37,185 nt of DNA from Ignavibacteria bacterium (GCA_947459875.1 CANHFG010000014.1:1-37185); one strand, 5' to 3'; positions 9,591-17,766 are shown, numbered from the stretch's first letter. Notes: generated by a model from the sequence alone, not told the origin. Translations and numbers: made by a program.

Positions 9591-10535
9591 CTACCCCTGC
9601 ATTGAATACGTACTGCCGGGAAGTCGGGCCGCCAGAACCATGTCGTATTCACATGCGCGCAGACGGAGCCGTTGAAGGGGCTCGTTGATCGGTTCCGGGC
9701 TCTGCTTGAACGTCATGTGGTGAATCGGCATCAGTGATCGGGCCCTCATCATGGCAGCCATTTCCAGCGCCTGCTCAGGCGTGCAGTGCAGATGCTCATA
9801 TCCGTCGTAGGATCCGATCGGCATGATGGCAAGGTCCACCGAGCCGGTGATCTGCGAGAATCTCCGGCAGAAGGCCGTGTCGCCGCCAAAGACCACGCGC
9901 GCCCCATTCCACTCGATCACGTAACCATTGAAGCTTCGTCCGCGGCGCATGTTGCCGGCCGCACGGCAGGGCTCGCCCGGCAGGCGCCAGCCGTTGTGGA
10001 CGACTTCGATGGCCTGGATGTCGATGCCGGCGTTGCACGATCGGCCATGCCAGTCGAGCTCACCGACGGACTTCCACGCAAACTCCCGCAAAAGGTCCGC
10101 CGTGTTGGACGGCGTGATCACATCGATCTGATTCGGCCATCGCCTGGTGAGCATCTCCAGCGAAGGAAGGTCCAGATGATCCATGTGGGCATGGGAGATC
10201 AACACAACATCCGGACGGGGGATCTCCTCCAGTGAAAGGGCAGGGGGCGTTAGGCGCCGTGGCCCGATGCGCAGACCCAGAAGGTTCAAGCCCACGACGT
10301 CGGAAAAGACCGGGTCGGTCAGAACCCAGGTCGACCCCAGCTTTATCAGCACCGTGGAGTGTCCTATCCAGCAGGCCCAGACCGGACTGTCCACGGCAAG
10401 ATCCAGTCGTGGTTTACGGTAGACGACCTCGCCGGATCCGGCGGCGAATGCATCCAAAGGAAAGCCCCCTGCGATGATCGCACCCGAGGCCATGATCGCG
10501 GTCTGAACGAAGGTTCGGCGCGGTATAGTCGACAT
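9591..10535 (-). CDS. MBL-fold metal-dependent hydrolase (RomA/NAPE-PLD-like) with Tat signal
   Basis: A 314-residue metallo-beta-lactamase-fold hydrolase related to UlaG/RomA/NAPE-phospholipase D-like enzymes. The internal ATG at 10535 gives MSTIPRRTFVQTAIMASGAI, a twin-arginine signal (RR at 6-7) ending near AFA; the longer frame from 10604 would displace it. The zinc motif HAHMDH is at 115-120, preceded by WIGHSTVLIKLGSTWVLTDPV, and followed by FGGDTAF, MPIGSYDG and MPIHHMTF, which carry the remaining metal ligands. Folded export through Tat fits a metal-loaded periplasmic enzyme. The natural substrate cannot be read from sequence. Divergent from the beta-barrel gene across a 110-bp region that contains a strong inverted repeat. 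Confidence 0.85.
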   Translation of the reverse strand: MSTIPRRTFVQTAIMASGAIIAGGFPLDAFAAGSGEVVYRKPRLDLAVDSPVWACWIGHSTVLIKLGSTWVLTDPVFSDVVGLNLLGLRIGPRRLTPPALSLEEIPRPDVVLISHAHMDHLDLPSLEMLTRRWPNQIDVITPSNTADLLREFAWKSVGELDWHGRSCNAGIDIQAIEVVHNGWRLPGEPCRAAGNMRRGRSFNGYVIEWNGARVVFGGDTAFCRRFSQITGSVDLAIMPIGSYDGYEHLHCTPEQALEMAAMMRARSLMPIHHMTFKQSPEPINEPLQRLRLRACEYDMVLAARLPGSTYSMQG

Positions 10536-10595
10536 ATCGTTGTTTCCCCCCGAAATCAACGGTGGCGAAACTGGGCGAACTTTCCCTTCCATCCG

Positions 10596-10638
10596 AGTTA
10601 CCATCTCTTTGCAGTGAGTACGTTAGGTGATGGTAACT
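10596..10638. promoter_or_regulatory. Perfect 10-bp inverted repeat (23-bp spacer) in a divergent promoter region
   Basis: AGTTACCATC (10596-10605) is exactly mirrored by GATGGTAACT (10629-10638). The right arm ends 7 bp before the ATG of the beta-barrel gene, and the region is shared with the divergent Tat hydrolase gene. It could be an operator, or a 5'-UTR hairpin that controls translation of the beta-barrel cluster. Which of these it is cannot be decided from sequence. Confidence 0.5.
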
Positions 10639-10645
10639 TCGCGGT

Positions 10646-11434
10646 ATGCGTGCCTTCTTTTTGACGATGTTCGTCATACTCGCAGTACGGCTTCTTCCAG
10701 CTCAGATCGCAGGGGATAACGCGTTTGTTGATGAAGCCCCGGTCGAGGATATCGACCCTGCAATCATTGCGCGCATCAAGGATCAGGCGCTGCCCATTCA
10801 ATGGTCGGCCGGTTTCATGCAGAGTATCGCACAGTCCGAGCTGCGAACAGAGCTTGATTCCATAAATGCTCCAGCTGCCGGATATGGTTTTGGTGTGGAG
10901 TTTGGCCGGTACTTCGACCCCGTGCCGGTGTTTATCGGCGCGAATTTCGGGATGGCCTTCTACCCTTCGCGAGACCGGACGATTAACTCGTCTTCGCGCC
11001 GTAGCTACAGCGTCACCACTTCGAATTTCTCCATGCCCATCCTGGCTACGGTGCGCTTTCAACCCAGCATCTACAACTGGGTATATCCGTACGCCGAGGT
11101 GTTAGGGGGCATCACGGTCTTCTCGTCGGACGTGACGGTACGACGCATTTTTGATAACGACACAACCACGACGGGTGATGGGGACGGCGATTTTTCGTGG
11201 ACCTATGGTGTGGGTATGGGTGCAGCGATCAAGGTAGCAGACATTATCACGTTACCGAATTCACTGCAGCGGACATTAATCGATATCCGCTTTCGTTATA
11301 CCACCGGGAGCCGGGTGGAAGTCTCATACGCCGATCTCTTGGACGAAACGACCTTGGACTACCAGGTGCGCCGTGCCGAGGTGGCCCGACCGGCAATGCT
11401 CACGTTTCAACTTGGACTGACCTTTCAGTTATAG
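10646..11434 (+). CDS. Outer-membrane beta-barrel protein
   Basis: A 262-residue protein with signal peptide (MRAFFLTMFVILAVRLLPAQ) and a run of alternating hydrophobic/aromatic strands typical of small outer-membrane barrels: YGFGVEFGRYF, FIGANFGMAFYP, FSMPILATVRFQP, VYPYAEVLGGITVF, FSWTYGVGMGAAIK. It ends PAMLTFQLGLTFQL, an amphipathic last strand of the kind recognised by the BAM machinery. First gene of a four-gene plus-strand cluster; the next gene starts 41 bp downstream. No specific porin family recognised. Confidence 0.75.
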   Translation: MRAFFLTMFVILAVRLLPAQIAGDNAFVDEAPVEDIDPAIIARIKDQALPIQWSAGFMQSIAQSELRTELDSINAPAAGYGFGVEFGRYFDPVPVFIGANFGMAFYPSRDRTINSSSRRSYSVTTSNFSMPILATVRFQPSIYNWVYPYAEVLGGITVFSSDVTVRRIFDNDTTTTGDGDGDFSWTYGVGMGAAIKVADIITLPNSLQRTLIDIRFRYTTGSRVEVSYADLLDETTLDYQVRRAEVARPAMLTFQLGLTFQL

Positions 11435-11475
11435 CGATCTTTCGATCTCACCAGGACATCACAAGGAGTTCGACC

Positions 11476-11901
11476 ATGTCATCCATCTCTTTTGCTCTTC
11501 GCTCTGCGGCCCTTGCGGCTGTGGTTCTTGCTTCCATACCGGCCTGCCGCTCCGTGCAGGATCACCGCAACGATCTGCACTCAACGCGCGAGCGTGAGCT
11601 TACTGCCGGCGTTGTGCGTCGGGAGATCAAAGTGGGAATGGGAGTAGCAGATGTTGCCTCTGCTCTTGGTTCGCCCAACATCACGCGCACGGAAGATGAT
11701 GGCCGTGAAGTATGGGTGTATGACAAGATTGCCACGGAAGCCTCCTACTCTGAAGGTCAGAGCGCAATCTTCCTGATCCTTGGAGGTGTCTCCAATCAGA
11801 GCGGTGCAATGGCCACAACCCAGCGGACCCTGACGGTCGTGATCACCTTCGACAAGAACGGCAAGGTGATGAAGTTCAACTACCACCAGAGCAAGTTTTA
11901 A
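11476..11901 (+). CDS. BamE/SmpA-like lipoprotein
   Basis: About 141 residues. The ATG at 11476 is preceded by AAGGAG at a good distance, and gives MSSISFALRSAALAAVVLAS with Cys24 as a probable lipidation site (IPAC, an imperfect lipobox). The longer frame from 11197 runs through the upstream gene and is rejected. Residues about 50-80 (IKVGMGVADVASALGSPN ... REVWVYDK) match the pattern of the BamE/SmpA small lipoprotein fold, in which a short helix-turn precedes a G-x-P strand pair. The last part (TLTVVITFDKNGKVMKFNY) also fits that fold. Role in envelope assembly is inference. Two bases separate it from the next lipoprotein gene. Confidence 0.72.
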   Translation: MSSISFALRSAALAAVVLASIPACRSVQDHRNDLHSTRERELTAGVVRREIKVGMGVADVASALGSPNITRTEDDGREVWVYDKIATEASYSEGQSAIFLILGGVSNQSGAMATTQRTLTVVITFDKNGKVMKFNYHQSKF

Positions 11902-11903
11902 GC

Positions 11904-12476
11904 ATGCGTTCATCGTTGCTTCGTCCTGCGCTGATGTCACTGGGTCTTGCCTTGACGCTGGCCTCGTGCACCATCATCAACCGTCCGCCGCGGATTCCGC
12001 CCCCTGAGACTCAGCTTCAGACGCGGGAGTTCCAAACGCGGGAGTTCGACACCAACGACGTCAAGCTCATCATGAAGGCCATGCTGAATGTGCTGCAGGA
12101 TGACGGCTTCGTTGTGAAGAACGCCGTCATCGACCTTGGCCTGCTGACGGCCACCAAGGAGATCCAGCTCTCGTCGCGCCCAAACACCAGCGACTCATAC
12201 TGGACAGAGGCTTTTGCCGGTCTGCTCTCGGGTCGGACCCAGGATCGCAATCGTCAGCAGCAGGATCTTCGATACAACAAGTTCAAACAGATCGAAGTCA
12301 GCATCAACGTTTCTGAGATGGGGCTTCGCAGCCGTGTACGGGCGAACTTCCAGGCGAAGATCCTCGATAACACCGGCAACCCGGTCGAGGTTTATGTGAT
12401 CAAGGATCCGAAGTTCTATCAGGACTTTTTCTCCAAGGTCGACAAGGGGATCTTCCTCCAGAAGCAGGGTTTCTGA
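11904..12476 (+). CDS. Lipoprotein of unknown function
   Basis: A 190-residue predicted lipoprotein. The signal is MRSSLLRPALMSLGLALTLA with lipobox LASC (Cys22), followed by a proline-rich linker (RPPRIPPPETQ) and a tandem five-residue repeat QTREF-QTREF. Residues about 55-185 form a single alpha/beta-looking domain (LIMKAMLNVLQDDGFVVKNA, LGLLTATKEIQL, FKQIEVSINVSE, FYQDFFSKVDKGIFLQKQ). I do not recognise a named family, but the layout is typical of small outer-membrane lipoproteins that bind a partner. Translation is probably coupled to the upstream BamE-like gene (2 bp gap) and the downstream ankyrin gene (1 bp gap). Confidence 0.7.
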   Translation: MRSSLLRPALMSLGLALTLASCTIINRPPRIPPPETQLQTREFQTREFDTNDVKLIMKAMLNVLQDDGFVVKNAVIDLGLLTATKEIQLSSRPNTSDSYWTEAFAGLLSGRTQDRNRQQQDLRYNKFKQIEVSINVSEMGLRSRVRANFQAKILDNTGNPVEVYVIKDPKFYQDFFSKVDKGIFLQKQGF

Positions 12477-12477
12477 G

Positions 12478-13227
12478 GTGGTGGAAGCAGCGTTCAAGAA
12501 ACTGTTGCTGACTGCGCTTACGCTGATCATCAGCGTGAGCGCCTTGTCTGCGCAGTCGATCCTCGAAGCCGTTCAGTCGGCCGACACCAAGGCCGTCCAG
12601 AAACTCCTCAAGCGATCGACCGGTCGCATCAACGAACAGGATGAGCGGGGGATCACGCCCCTTATCCTGGCCACGTTAGCCAATGACAGCGCTATGGTCG
12701 AGCTCCTCATCTCCTTCAGAGCCGATCCGAACATCCAAGCCGATGGTGGGATGACCGCGCTCCACGCTGCTGCCTTTCACAATCGCGATCGCTGCAGTCC
12801 TATACTCCTGCGTGCTGGCGCTCAACCAAACGTCATCGATGACCGTGGTCGTTCGCCACTTCATGTGGCAGCCCAGCAAGGAAGTACGAACATCGTGACG
12901 CAGCTGGTCGAGGCGGGGGCCTTTATTGAACTACCGGATTGGAAGGGTAACACCCCTCTCATGCTCGCCTGTGGCAGTCGTCAATTGGGGTGTATGGAAG
13001 AGCTGCTCGAAAAGAAGGCATACGTAAATCCACGTGATTATTCTGGCCGGACACCACTGATGCTCCTTGCCGTGCTCGGTGAAGACGAAATGATGCGTGT
13101 TCTGCTTCGCTTCAAGCCCGACATCTACGCCATCGATTATGGATGCCGTACAGCATTGACATACGCAAAGCAGAATCGGCGAAAAGCAATTATTCGCATA
13201 TTGGAGGCCGCTGGAGCAAAGTTCTGA
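12478..13227 (+). CDS. Exported ankyrin-repeat protein
   Basis: A 249-residue protein with a signal peptide (FKKLLLTALTLIISVSALSA-Q) followed by at least five ankyrin repeats from about residue 60: ERGITPLILATLANDSAMVELLI, GGMTALHAAAFHNRDRCSPILL, RGRSPLHVAAQQGSTNIVTQLV, KGNTPLMLACGSRQLGCMEELL and SGRTPLMLLAVLGEDEMMRVLL. A degenerate repeat closes the domain (CRTALTYAKQNRRKAIIRIL). Translation begins at one of two adjacent GTG codons (12478 or 12481), 1-4 bp after the previous stop, which suggests coupling. An exported ankyrin protein in an operon with two lipoproteins and a barrel suggests a scaffold in the periplasm; that is inference. Confidence 0.85.
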   Translation: MVEAAFKKLLLTALTLIISVSALSAQSILEAVQSADTKAVQKLLKRSTGRINEQDERGITPLILATLANDSAMVELLISFRADPNIQADGGMTALHAAAFHNRDRCSPILLRAGAQPNVIDDRGRSPLHVAAQQGSTNIVTQLVEAGAFIELPDWKGNTPLMLACGSRQLGCMEELLEKKAYVNPRDYSGRTPLMLLAVLGEDEMMRVLLRFKPDIYAIDYGCRTALTYAKQNRRKAIIRILEAAGAKF

Positions 13228-13267
13228 GGTTGTTTGCGCTCCGCACTATGACATGATATGTCTGGGT

Positions 13268-13292
13268 AAAACCTGTTTATTTCAAAACCTGT
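13268..13292. repeat. Direct repeat AAAACCTGT x2 upstream of the NYN gene
   Basis: AAAACCTGT occurs at 13268-13276 and 13284-13292, 16 bp apart start to start. The second copy ends 6 bp before the ATG at 13299. It may be a regulator site or chance in a short A/T-richer spacer. Confidence 0.3.
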
Positions 13293-13298
13293 ACCACG

Positions 13299-14294
13299 AT
13301 GTCCTCACCTTGCAACACCAAGTTGACGAAGGTTGCCCTATTCTATGATGGGAACTACTTCCTTCACGTCAGCAACTACTACGCATTCAATCATCCGCGT
13401 AATAGCCGCATAAGCCTCAAAGGCTTGCATGAATTCATCCGTCATCGGATCGCCTCTTCGGAAAACACAGAGGTACACCTGACGCAGATCGTCGACAGTC
13501 ATTTCTTCCGCGGACGTATCTCGGCAAACGAGGCACAGCAGCGGGGAAATCTTCTGTACTATGACCGTGTGTTTGAGGACATCCTCATGTGGGAGGGTGT
13601 TATCACACACTATTTGCCGCTTCGACATAGCGGTGGTCGACGCGAAGAAAAGGGTATCGATGTGTGGATGGCACTCGAGGCGTACGAACTTGCCCTACTG
13701 AAGCAATTCGACGTTGTTGTGCTCATCACCTCTGACGGTAACTACGTGCCACTGGTTCGTAAGCTCAATACCCTTGGTGCACGAGTCATGGTTCTGTCGT
13801 GGGACTTTGAGTTCATCGACAATGAAGGTAAGCACGTGGTAACGCGTACCTCGCAGGAACTCCTCGAAGAGGTAACCTATCCGGTACAGATGCATCAGCT
13901 GATCGAGAGCCGATATGCGGCTGACGATGAAGTGATTCAGAACCTGTTTGTTCGCCGAGATGATACGCAGCCGCGCCCACCACGTGACGCACGCGAAATG
14001 GCCGAACTCACCGAAGGCCGCGCTCCGCGTATCGATCTGGAGGAGGACGATGATGCAGAACGCGTTGAGTCCTACGTGCTGACCCTGAAGAACGGCTATG
14101 GTTTCATTAAGTACCCACCAAACAATCTGTTCTTCCACTCTTCTGATATCCTCAATGCAGATTTTGCAGATCTGCGCGAGGGCGACCCGGTAGACTTCGT
14201 CATCGGCTATAACCGCGATGGTGAAGAGATCGCCAAGCGGGTTAAGCTCATTTTCGAAGAAGAAGAGGAAGATGGGGAAGAAGACGCATCTTAA
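13299..14294 (+). CDS. NYN-domain (LabA/DUF88-type PIN-like) nuclease fused to a cold-shock domain
   Basis: A 331-residue protein, probably an RNA nuclease or RNA-binding regulator. The N-terminal NYN/PIN-like domain (residues about 10-170) has conserved acidic residues at the expected places: FYDGNY (Asp17), EEKGIDVWMALEAY (Asp121) and LITSDGNYVPLVRKL (Asp146). A linker of about 60 charged residues (RRDDTQPRPPRDAREM, EEDDDAE) leads to a C-terminal cold-shock-like OB fold (about 256-320) with NGYGFIKYPPNNLFFHSSDI, DLREGDPVDFVI and AKRVKLI, recalling the RNP1/RNP2 motifs. It ends in an acidic tail. It precedes the aminotransferase by 14 bp, so the two may share a transcript. Confidence 0.85.
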   Translation: MSSPCNTKLTKVALFYDGNYFLHVSNYYAFNHPRNSRISLKGLHEFIRHRIASSENTEVHLTQIVDSHFFRGRISANEAQQRGNLLYYDRVFEDILMWEGVITHYLPLRHSGGRREEKGIDVWMALEAYELALLKQFDVVVLITSDGNYVPLVRKLNTLGARVMVLSWDFEFIDNEGKHVVTRTSQELLEEVTYPVQMHQLIESRYAADDEVIQNLFVRRDDTQPRPPRDAREMAELTEGRAPRIDLEEDDDAERVESYVLTLKNGYGFIKYPPNNLFFHSSDILNADFADLREGDPVDFVIGYNRDGEEIAKRVKLIFEEEEEDGEEDAS

Positions 14295-14308
14295 GGTGTG
14301 ATCAGACT

Positions 14309-15454
14309 ATGTTCGAATCGAAACTCCCGAACGTCACAACAACGATCTTCTCTGTCATGACAGCCCTTGCCCAAAAGGCAGGGGCTGTTAACGTTTCACA
14401 GGGGTTCCCCGATTATCCGATCGATCCTCTGCTGTCAGAGTTTCTTGCTAAGGCATCTCTTGGTGGATACAACCAGTATGCCCCAATGCCCGGGGTGGGG
14501 GTGCTACGCGAGCGTGTATCGCAGAAGTACAAGCTTGTCCATGATATCGTGGTCGACGCCGATACTGAAGTAACGATCACACCGGGTGGGACCTCGGCCA
14601 TCTTTTGTGCACTGGCGGCTATAGTACGCCCTGGTGATGAAGTGATCGTGTTGGAGCCCTGCTACGATTCCTATGGTCCATCTGTCGATGTGCTCGGTGG
14701 GGTCGTTCGCCCTGTGGCTCTGCGTGTGCCGGAATACACACCGGATTGGGACGCTATTCGAGATGCCGTCACAGAGCGTACACGGTGTATCATCATCAAC
14801 ACTCCGCATAACCCCTGCGGTAGCACATTCAGCGCAGCAGATATCGACACGCTTGCCGAGATATGTGTGCACAACGACATCATGGTGATCAGTGACGAGG
14901 TCTACGAGCTCATCACATTCGATGGGGTGCGCCATACGAGCCCCTTTTCTCATCCATCGTTGCGCGACCGGACATTTGTCATCACCTCGTTTGGCAAAAC
15001 ATTCCACATCACTGGATGGAAGATCGGTGTGTGTGTTGCTGATAGGGGGCTGACAACGGAGTTTCGCAAGGTGCATCAATTCGTTTCGTTCTGTGTGAAC
15101 GCTCCGGCGCAGCACGCACTGGCCGAATACATGGCTGATAGCACGCGCTTGACCGATCTTTCCGGGTTCTTTCAGGCGAAGCGTGATGCGTTCCGGCAGA
15201 TGATGCAGGGCTCGCGCTGGACGTTAAGGCCGTGCAGCGGATCGTACTTCCAGTTGCTTGGCTACGAGAACATCACCAATGAATCAGACGTGGATTTTGC
15301 ACGTCGGCTGGTGGAAGATCATGGTGTTGCCTGCATACCTCTGTCGCCGTTCTTTCGCGACACAGAAGGCGAGTATGATCGTGTTCTGCGGGTGTGTTTT
15401 GCCAAAAGCGACGAGACTCTGCGTCTGGCAGCTGAGCGCTTACGCAGCGTCTGA
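14309..15454 (+). CDS. Methionine/kynurenine-type class I aminotransferase (YbdL-like)
   Basis: PLP-dependent aminotransferase, 381 residues, fold type I, cytoplasmic. It has NVSQGFPDYP (substrate loop), GYNQYAPMPGVGVLRERV, ITPGGTSAIFCAL (cofactor phosphate region), NTPHNPCGSTFS (NPxNP-like) and ISDEVYELITF with the aspartate that contacts the pyridine nitrogen. The lysine motif is SFGKTFHITGWKIG (the PLP lysine), followed by HQFVSFCVNAPAQHALAEYM and a C-terminal RVCFAKSDETL. The latter two features are characteristic of the YbdL/methionine aminotransferase subgroup rather than aspartate aminotransferase. Exact substrate (methionine, kynurenine or a keto-methylthiobutyrate) not determined. 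Its last 15 bp overlap the convergent M16 peptidase gene. Confidence 0.85.
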   Translation: MFESKLPNVTTTIFSVMTALAQKAGAVNVSQGFPDYPIDPLLSEFLAKASLGGYNQYAPMPGVGVLRERVSQKYKLVHDIVVDADTEVTITPGGTSAIFCALAAIVRPGDEVIVLEPCYDSYGPSVDVLGGVVRPVALRVPEYTPDWDAIRDAVTERTRCIIINTPHNPCGSTFSAADIDTLAEICVHNDIMVISDEVYELITFDGVRHTSPFSHPSLRDRTFVITSFGKTFHITGWKIGVCVADRGLTTEFRKVHQFVSFCVNAPAQHALAEYMADSTRLTDLSGFFQAKRDAFRQMMQGSRWTLRPCSGSYFQLLGYENITNESDVDFARRLVEDHGVACIPLSPFFRDTEGEYDRVLRVCFAKSDETLRLAAERLRSV

Positions 15455-16702
15455 CGATCGCGGCACAACGTCAAGACGCACAAACTTCTCTTCCTTACAG
15501 CAGTGCTGACGCAGTGATTCGATCTGCTCCAATGTGACCGTCCGGTAGTCGTCCAGAATCGTATTCACACGTGCCGGGTCATTCCAGAAGAGCGTTGTCC
15601 ACGCGACGGAATCCGAAACGCCATTGACCTTGAGAAGTTCGTTCGCATGATTAGACCGCATCTTGTTGATTCCGGCGGCGAGGTGCTTCTCTGTGATCTC
15701 GGCTGTGCAGAGCGTATCGATCATCGTTGATGCCAGATCATCGCCCGTTACCGACGGATCCGACGCATACGCGTACATGGTAAGCAGCGATGAGTGGGCG
15801 CGTCTGTCAAGGTATGCACCCGCGGCTGTTGCTATTCGTCGGTCGGCAACAAGGGCCTGATGAAGGAACGAGCTATTACCCAGTCCGATGATCGTAGCAG
15901 CGATCTCCACGTCGAGCAGTTCGCTGTTCAGATAGCCTGGCACGTGGGCAGCAAGGAAGACCGCCGTCATTGGAACGTTATCCTCTACAACACAGTGAGC
16001 CCCATACCGTAAGAAGTCATCCTGAAACACATTTCGTGGAGATGTTTCCTGACGGTCTGGAATGTCGCCAAAGAAGCGTTGTGCGAGTTCCACAGCGCGG
16101 TCGGGCGTGACGTCTCCAGAAACGCACAATACTGCGTTGGACGGACGGTAATAACGCTCGAAAAAGCTTCTTGCATCATCGATCGTTACGCCCGATACAT
16201 CCGATTCGTATCCGTACACATCCCACGAGTACGAAGAATCGGCTGTGTAGGCGATCTCTTGCTGTGCTCGACGCCAGACGCCATACGGTTGGTTCATGAC
16301 GTTCTGATTGATCTCCTCCACCACAACGCTGCGCTGTGTCTGCAAAGCATGCTGGGTGATCCGGAAGGACTTCATCCGCTCTGATTCCAGCCAGAAACCC
16401 ATCTCGACGTTGTTCGATGGAAGATCTATGTAGTAGGTCGTATAGTCGAAGGTTGTGTAGGCGTTATTCGAGCCCCCTGCCTTTGTGCAGTAAAGATCAT
16501 ACTGCTTGTCATTCTCGGGCGCAGCGTTGTCGAACATTAAATGTTCGAACAGATGCGCAAGACCTGTCTTGCCGCGATGCTCGTCATGCGAGCCCACGCG
16601 GTACATCACGGTTACGTTAACGACGGGTGCTGTGTGATCTGGACAGACAACTACTCGCAGACCGTTTCCGAGTGTTGTGTCGTATGGATGAATCTGGGCC
16701 AT
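15440..16702 (-). CDS. M16 family zinc peptidase
   Basis: A 420-residue insulinase-type (M16) peptidase. The inverted zinc motif HLFEH is at residues 50-54 with the distal glutamate in SVVVEEINQN (about 129-130), so the active site is complete. A C-terminal inactive-half domain follows (MTAVFLAAHVPGYLNSELLDVEIAATIIGLG, SSFLHQALV, the R/Y-containing region). It has no signal peptide and no lipobox, so it is probably cytoplasmic or works as a processing peptidase like bacterial MPP-type enzymes. Divergent from the M42 peptidase gene, with a strong inverted repeat between the two. Confidence 0.9.
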   Translation of the reverse strand: MAQIHPYDTTLGNGLRVVVCPDHTAPVVNVTVMYRVGSHDEHRGKTGLAHLFEHLMFDNAAPENDKQYDLYCTKAGGSNNAYTTFDYTTYYIDLPSNNVEMGFWLESERMKSFRITQHALQTQRSVVVEEINQNVMNQPYGVWRRAQQEIAYTADSSYSWDVYGYESDVSGVTIDDARSFFERYYRPSNAVLCVSGDVTPDRAVELAQRFFGDIPDRQETSPRNVFQDDFLRYGAHCVVEDNVPMTAVFLAAHVPGYLNSELLDVEIAATIIGLGNSSFLHQALVADRRIATAAGAYLDRRAHSSLLTMYAYASDPSVTGDDLASTMIDTLCTAEITEKHLAAGINKMRSNHANELLKVNGVSDSVAWTTLFWNDPARVNTILDDYRTVTLEQIESLRQHCCKEEKFVRLDVVPRSSDAA

Positions 16703-16711
16703 AATGAGATG

Positions 16712-16751
16712 GTAAGTTTGCCTCGACGTTTTTATCGAACTGCAAACCTAC
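16712..16751. promoter_or_regulatory. Imperfect 10-bp inverted repeat between divergent peptidase genes
   Basis: GTAAGTTTGC (16712-16721) faces GCAAACCTAC (16742-16751); nine of ten positions pair, spacer 20 bp. The whole 53-bp spacer between the two peptidase starts consists of little else, and the right arm ends 4 bp before the M42 ATG. It could be a shared operator or an mRNA hairpin. Confidence 0.45.
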
Positions 16752-16755
16752 TGCT

Positions 16756-17766
16756 ATGGAAACAATCCATCTCCTCGAAGAACTCATCTCGATCGACTCA
16801 CCCACCGGTTACACGCACAACGCCGCCGATATGATCGAACGTGTGTTACGCTCCTTCGGCTTCGCTCCGGTGCGAACCAAGAAGGGGGCTGTGCGGTGCG
16901 CGCTCGGTCCTGAACCGCGAATTGCCTTTGCCGCCCATACCGATACGCTTGGTGCGATCGTGTCGGGCATCAATGCCAATGGCACTCTTCGGCTGTCGCT
17001 TTTGGGCGGACCTCTGCTTCCGAGCTTTGAAGGGGGCTATGTACGTATCCACACGTTGGACAACCGTGTGTATAGCGGAACGTTGCTTCTGAACGACCCT
17101 TCAACACACGCCAATAACACAGCCGCCACCAAGGAACGCACAACATCAGTGATGCACATCCGCATCGATGAGGTGGTGAGTAAACCGGAAGACGTGCGTG
17201 CGCTCGGTATCCGAACGGGCGACATTATCGCGTTCGACCCGAAGTTCCAGCTTCTCGGAAATGGATACATCAAGAGTCACTTCCTTGATAACAAAGCAGG
17301 GTGTGCGGTGCTGTTCGAACTTGCCGCCCGTGTGAGCAAGATGGGGCGCGCTCTGCCTGTCGAGCTCTTCTTCTCCACCTATGAAGAGGTAGGGCACGGA
17401 GGAGCCCCATCACTGTCGGAAACGATCGATGACCTGATCGTGATCGATATGGGTGTGGTAGGAGATTCCCTTGAAGGAAACGAGCGGAAATGCTCGATCT
17501 GTGCGAAAGATTCCGGCGGACCGTATGACTATCACGTCAGGACAGAGCTTGTGCGGTTGGCCGAATCAAACAGCATTGCCCATGCTGTGGATGTCTATCC
17601 TTTCTACAGCTCTGATGGAACGGCGGCCCTGCGTGCCGGTGCCGATGTCCGTGTTGGTCTGATCGGTCCAGGTGTTGCCGCGTCACACGGCATGGAACGA
17701 ACGCACGTAGATGGAATCACAGCAACAGTAGACCTGTGCATGGCCTATGTAGCTCAAAACAGCTAG
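16756..17766 (+). CDS. M42 family metallopeptidase (aminopeptidase/FrvX-like)
   Basis: A 336-residue dinuclear-metal aminopeptidase of the M42 family, cytoplasmic; these enzymes form large tetrahedral assemblies and trim peptides. The metal ligands and catalytic residues are visible: AHTDTLG (His61, Asp63), SHFLDNKAGCAVL (bridging Asp), STYEEVGHGGAPS (catalytic and metal Glu), LIVIDMGVVGDS, and C-terminal ASHGMERTHVDGI with the last His. Start chosen at the ATG giving METIHLLEELISIDSPTG, which is the normal family N terminus. Full length for the family. The gene ends just before the large non-coding gap. Confidence 0.9.
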   Translation: METIHLLEELISIDSPTGYTHNAADMIERVLRSFGFAPVRTKKGAVRCALGPEPRIAFAAHTDTLGAIVSGINANGTLRLSLLGGPLLPSFEGGYVRIHTLDNRVYSGTLLLNDPSTHANNTAATKERTTSVMHIRIDEVVSKPEDVRALGIRTGDIIAFDPKFQLLGNGYIKSHFLDNKAGCAVLFELAARVSKMGRALPVELFFSTYEEVGHGGAPSLSETIDDLIVIDMGVVGDSLEGNERKCSICAKDSGGPYDYHVRTELVRLAESNSIAHAVDVYPFYSSDGTAALRAGADVRVGLIGPGVAASHGMERTHVDGITATVDLCMAYVAQNS

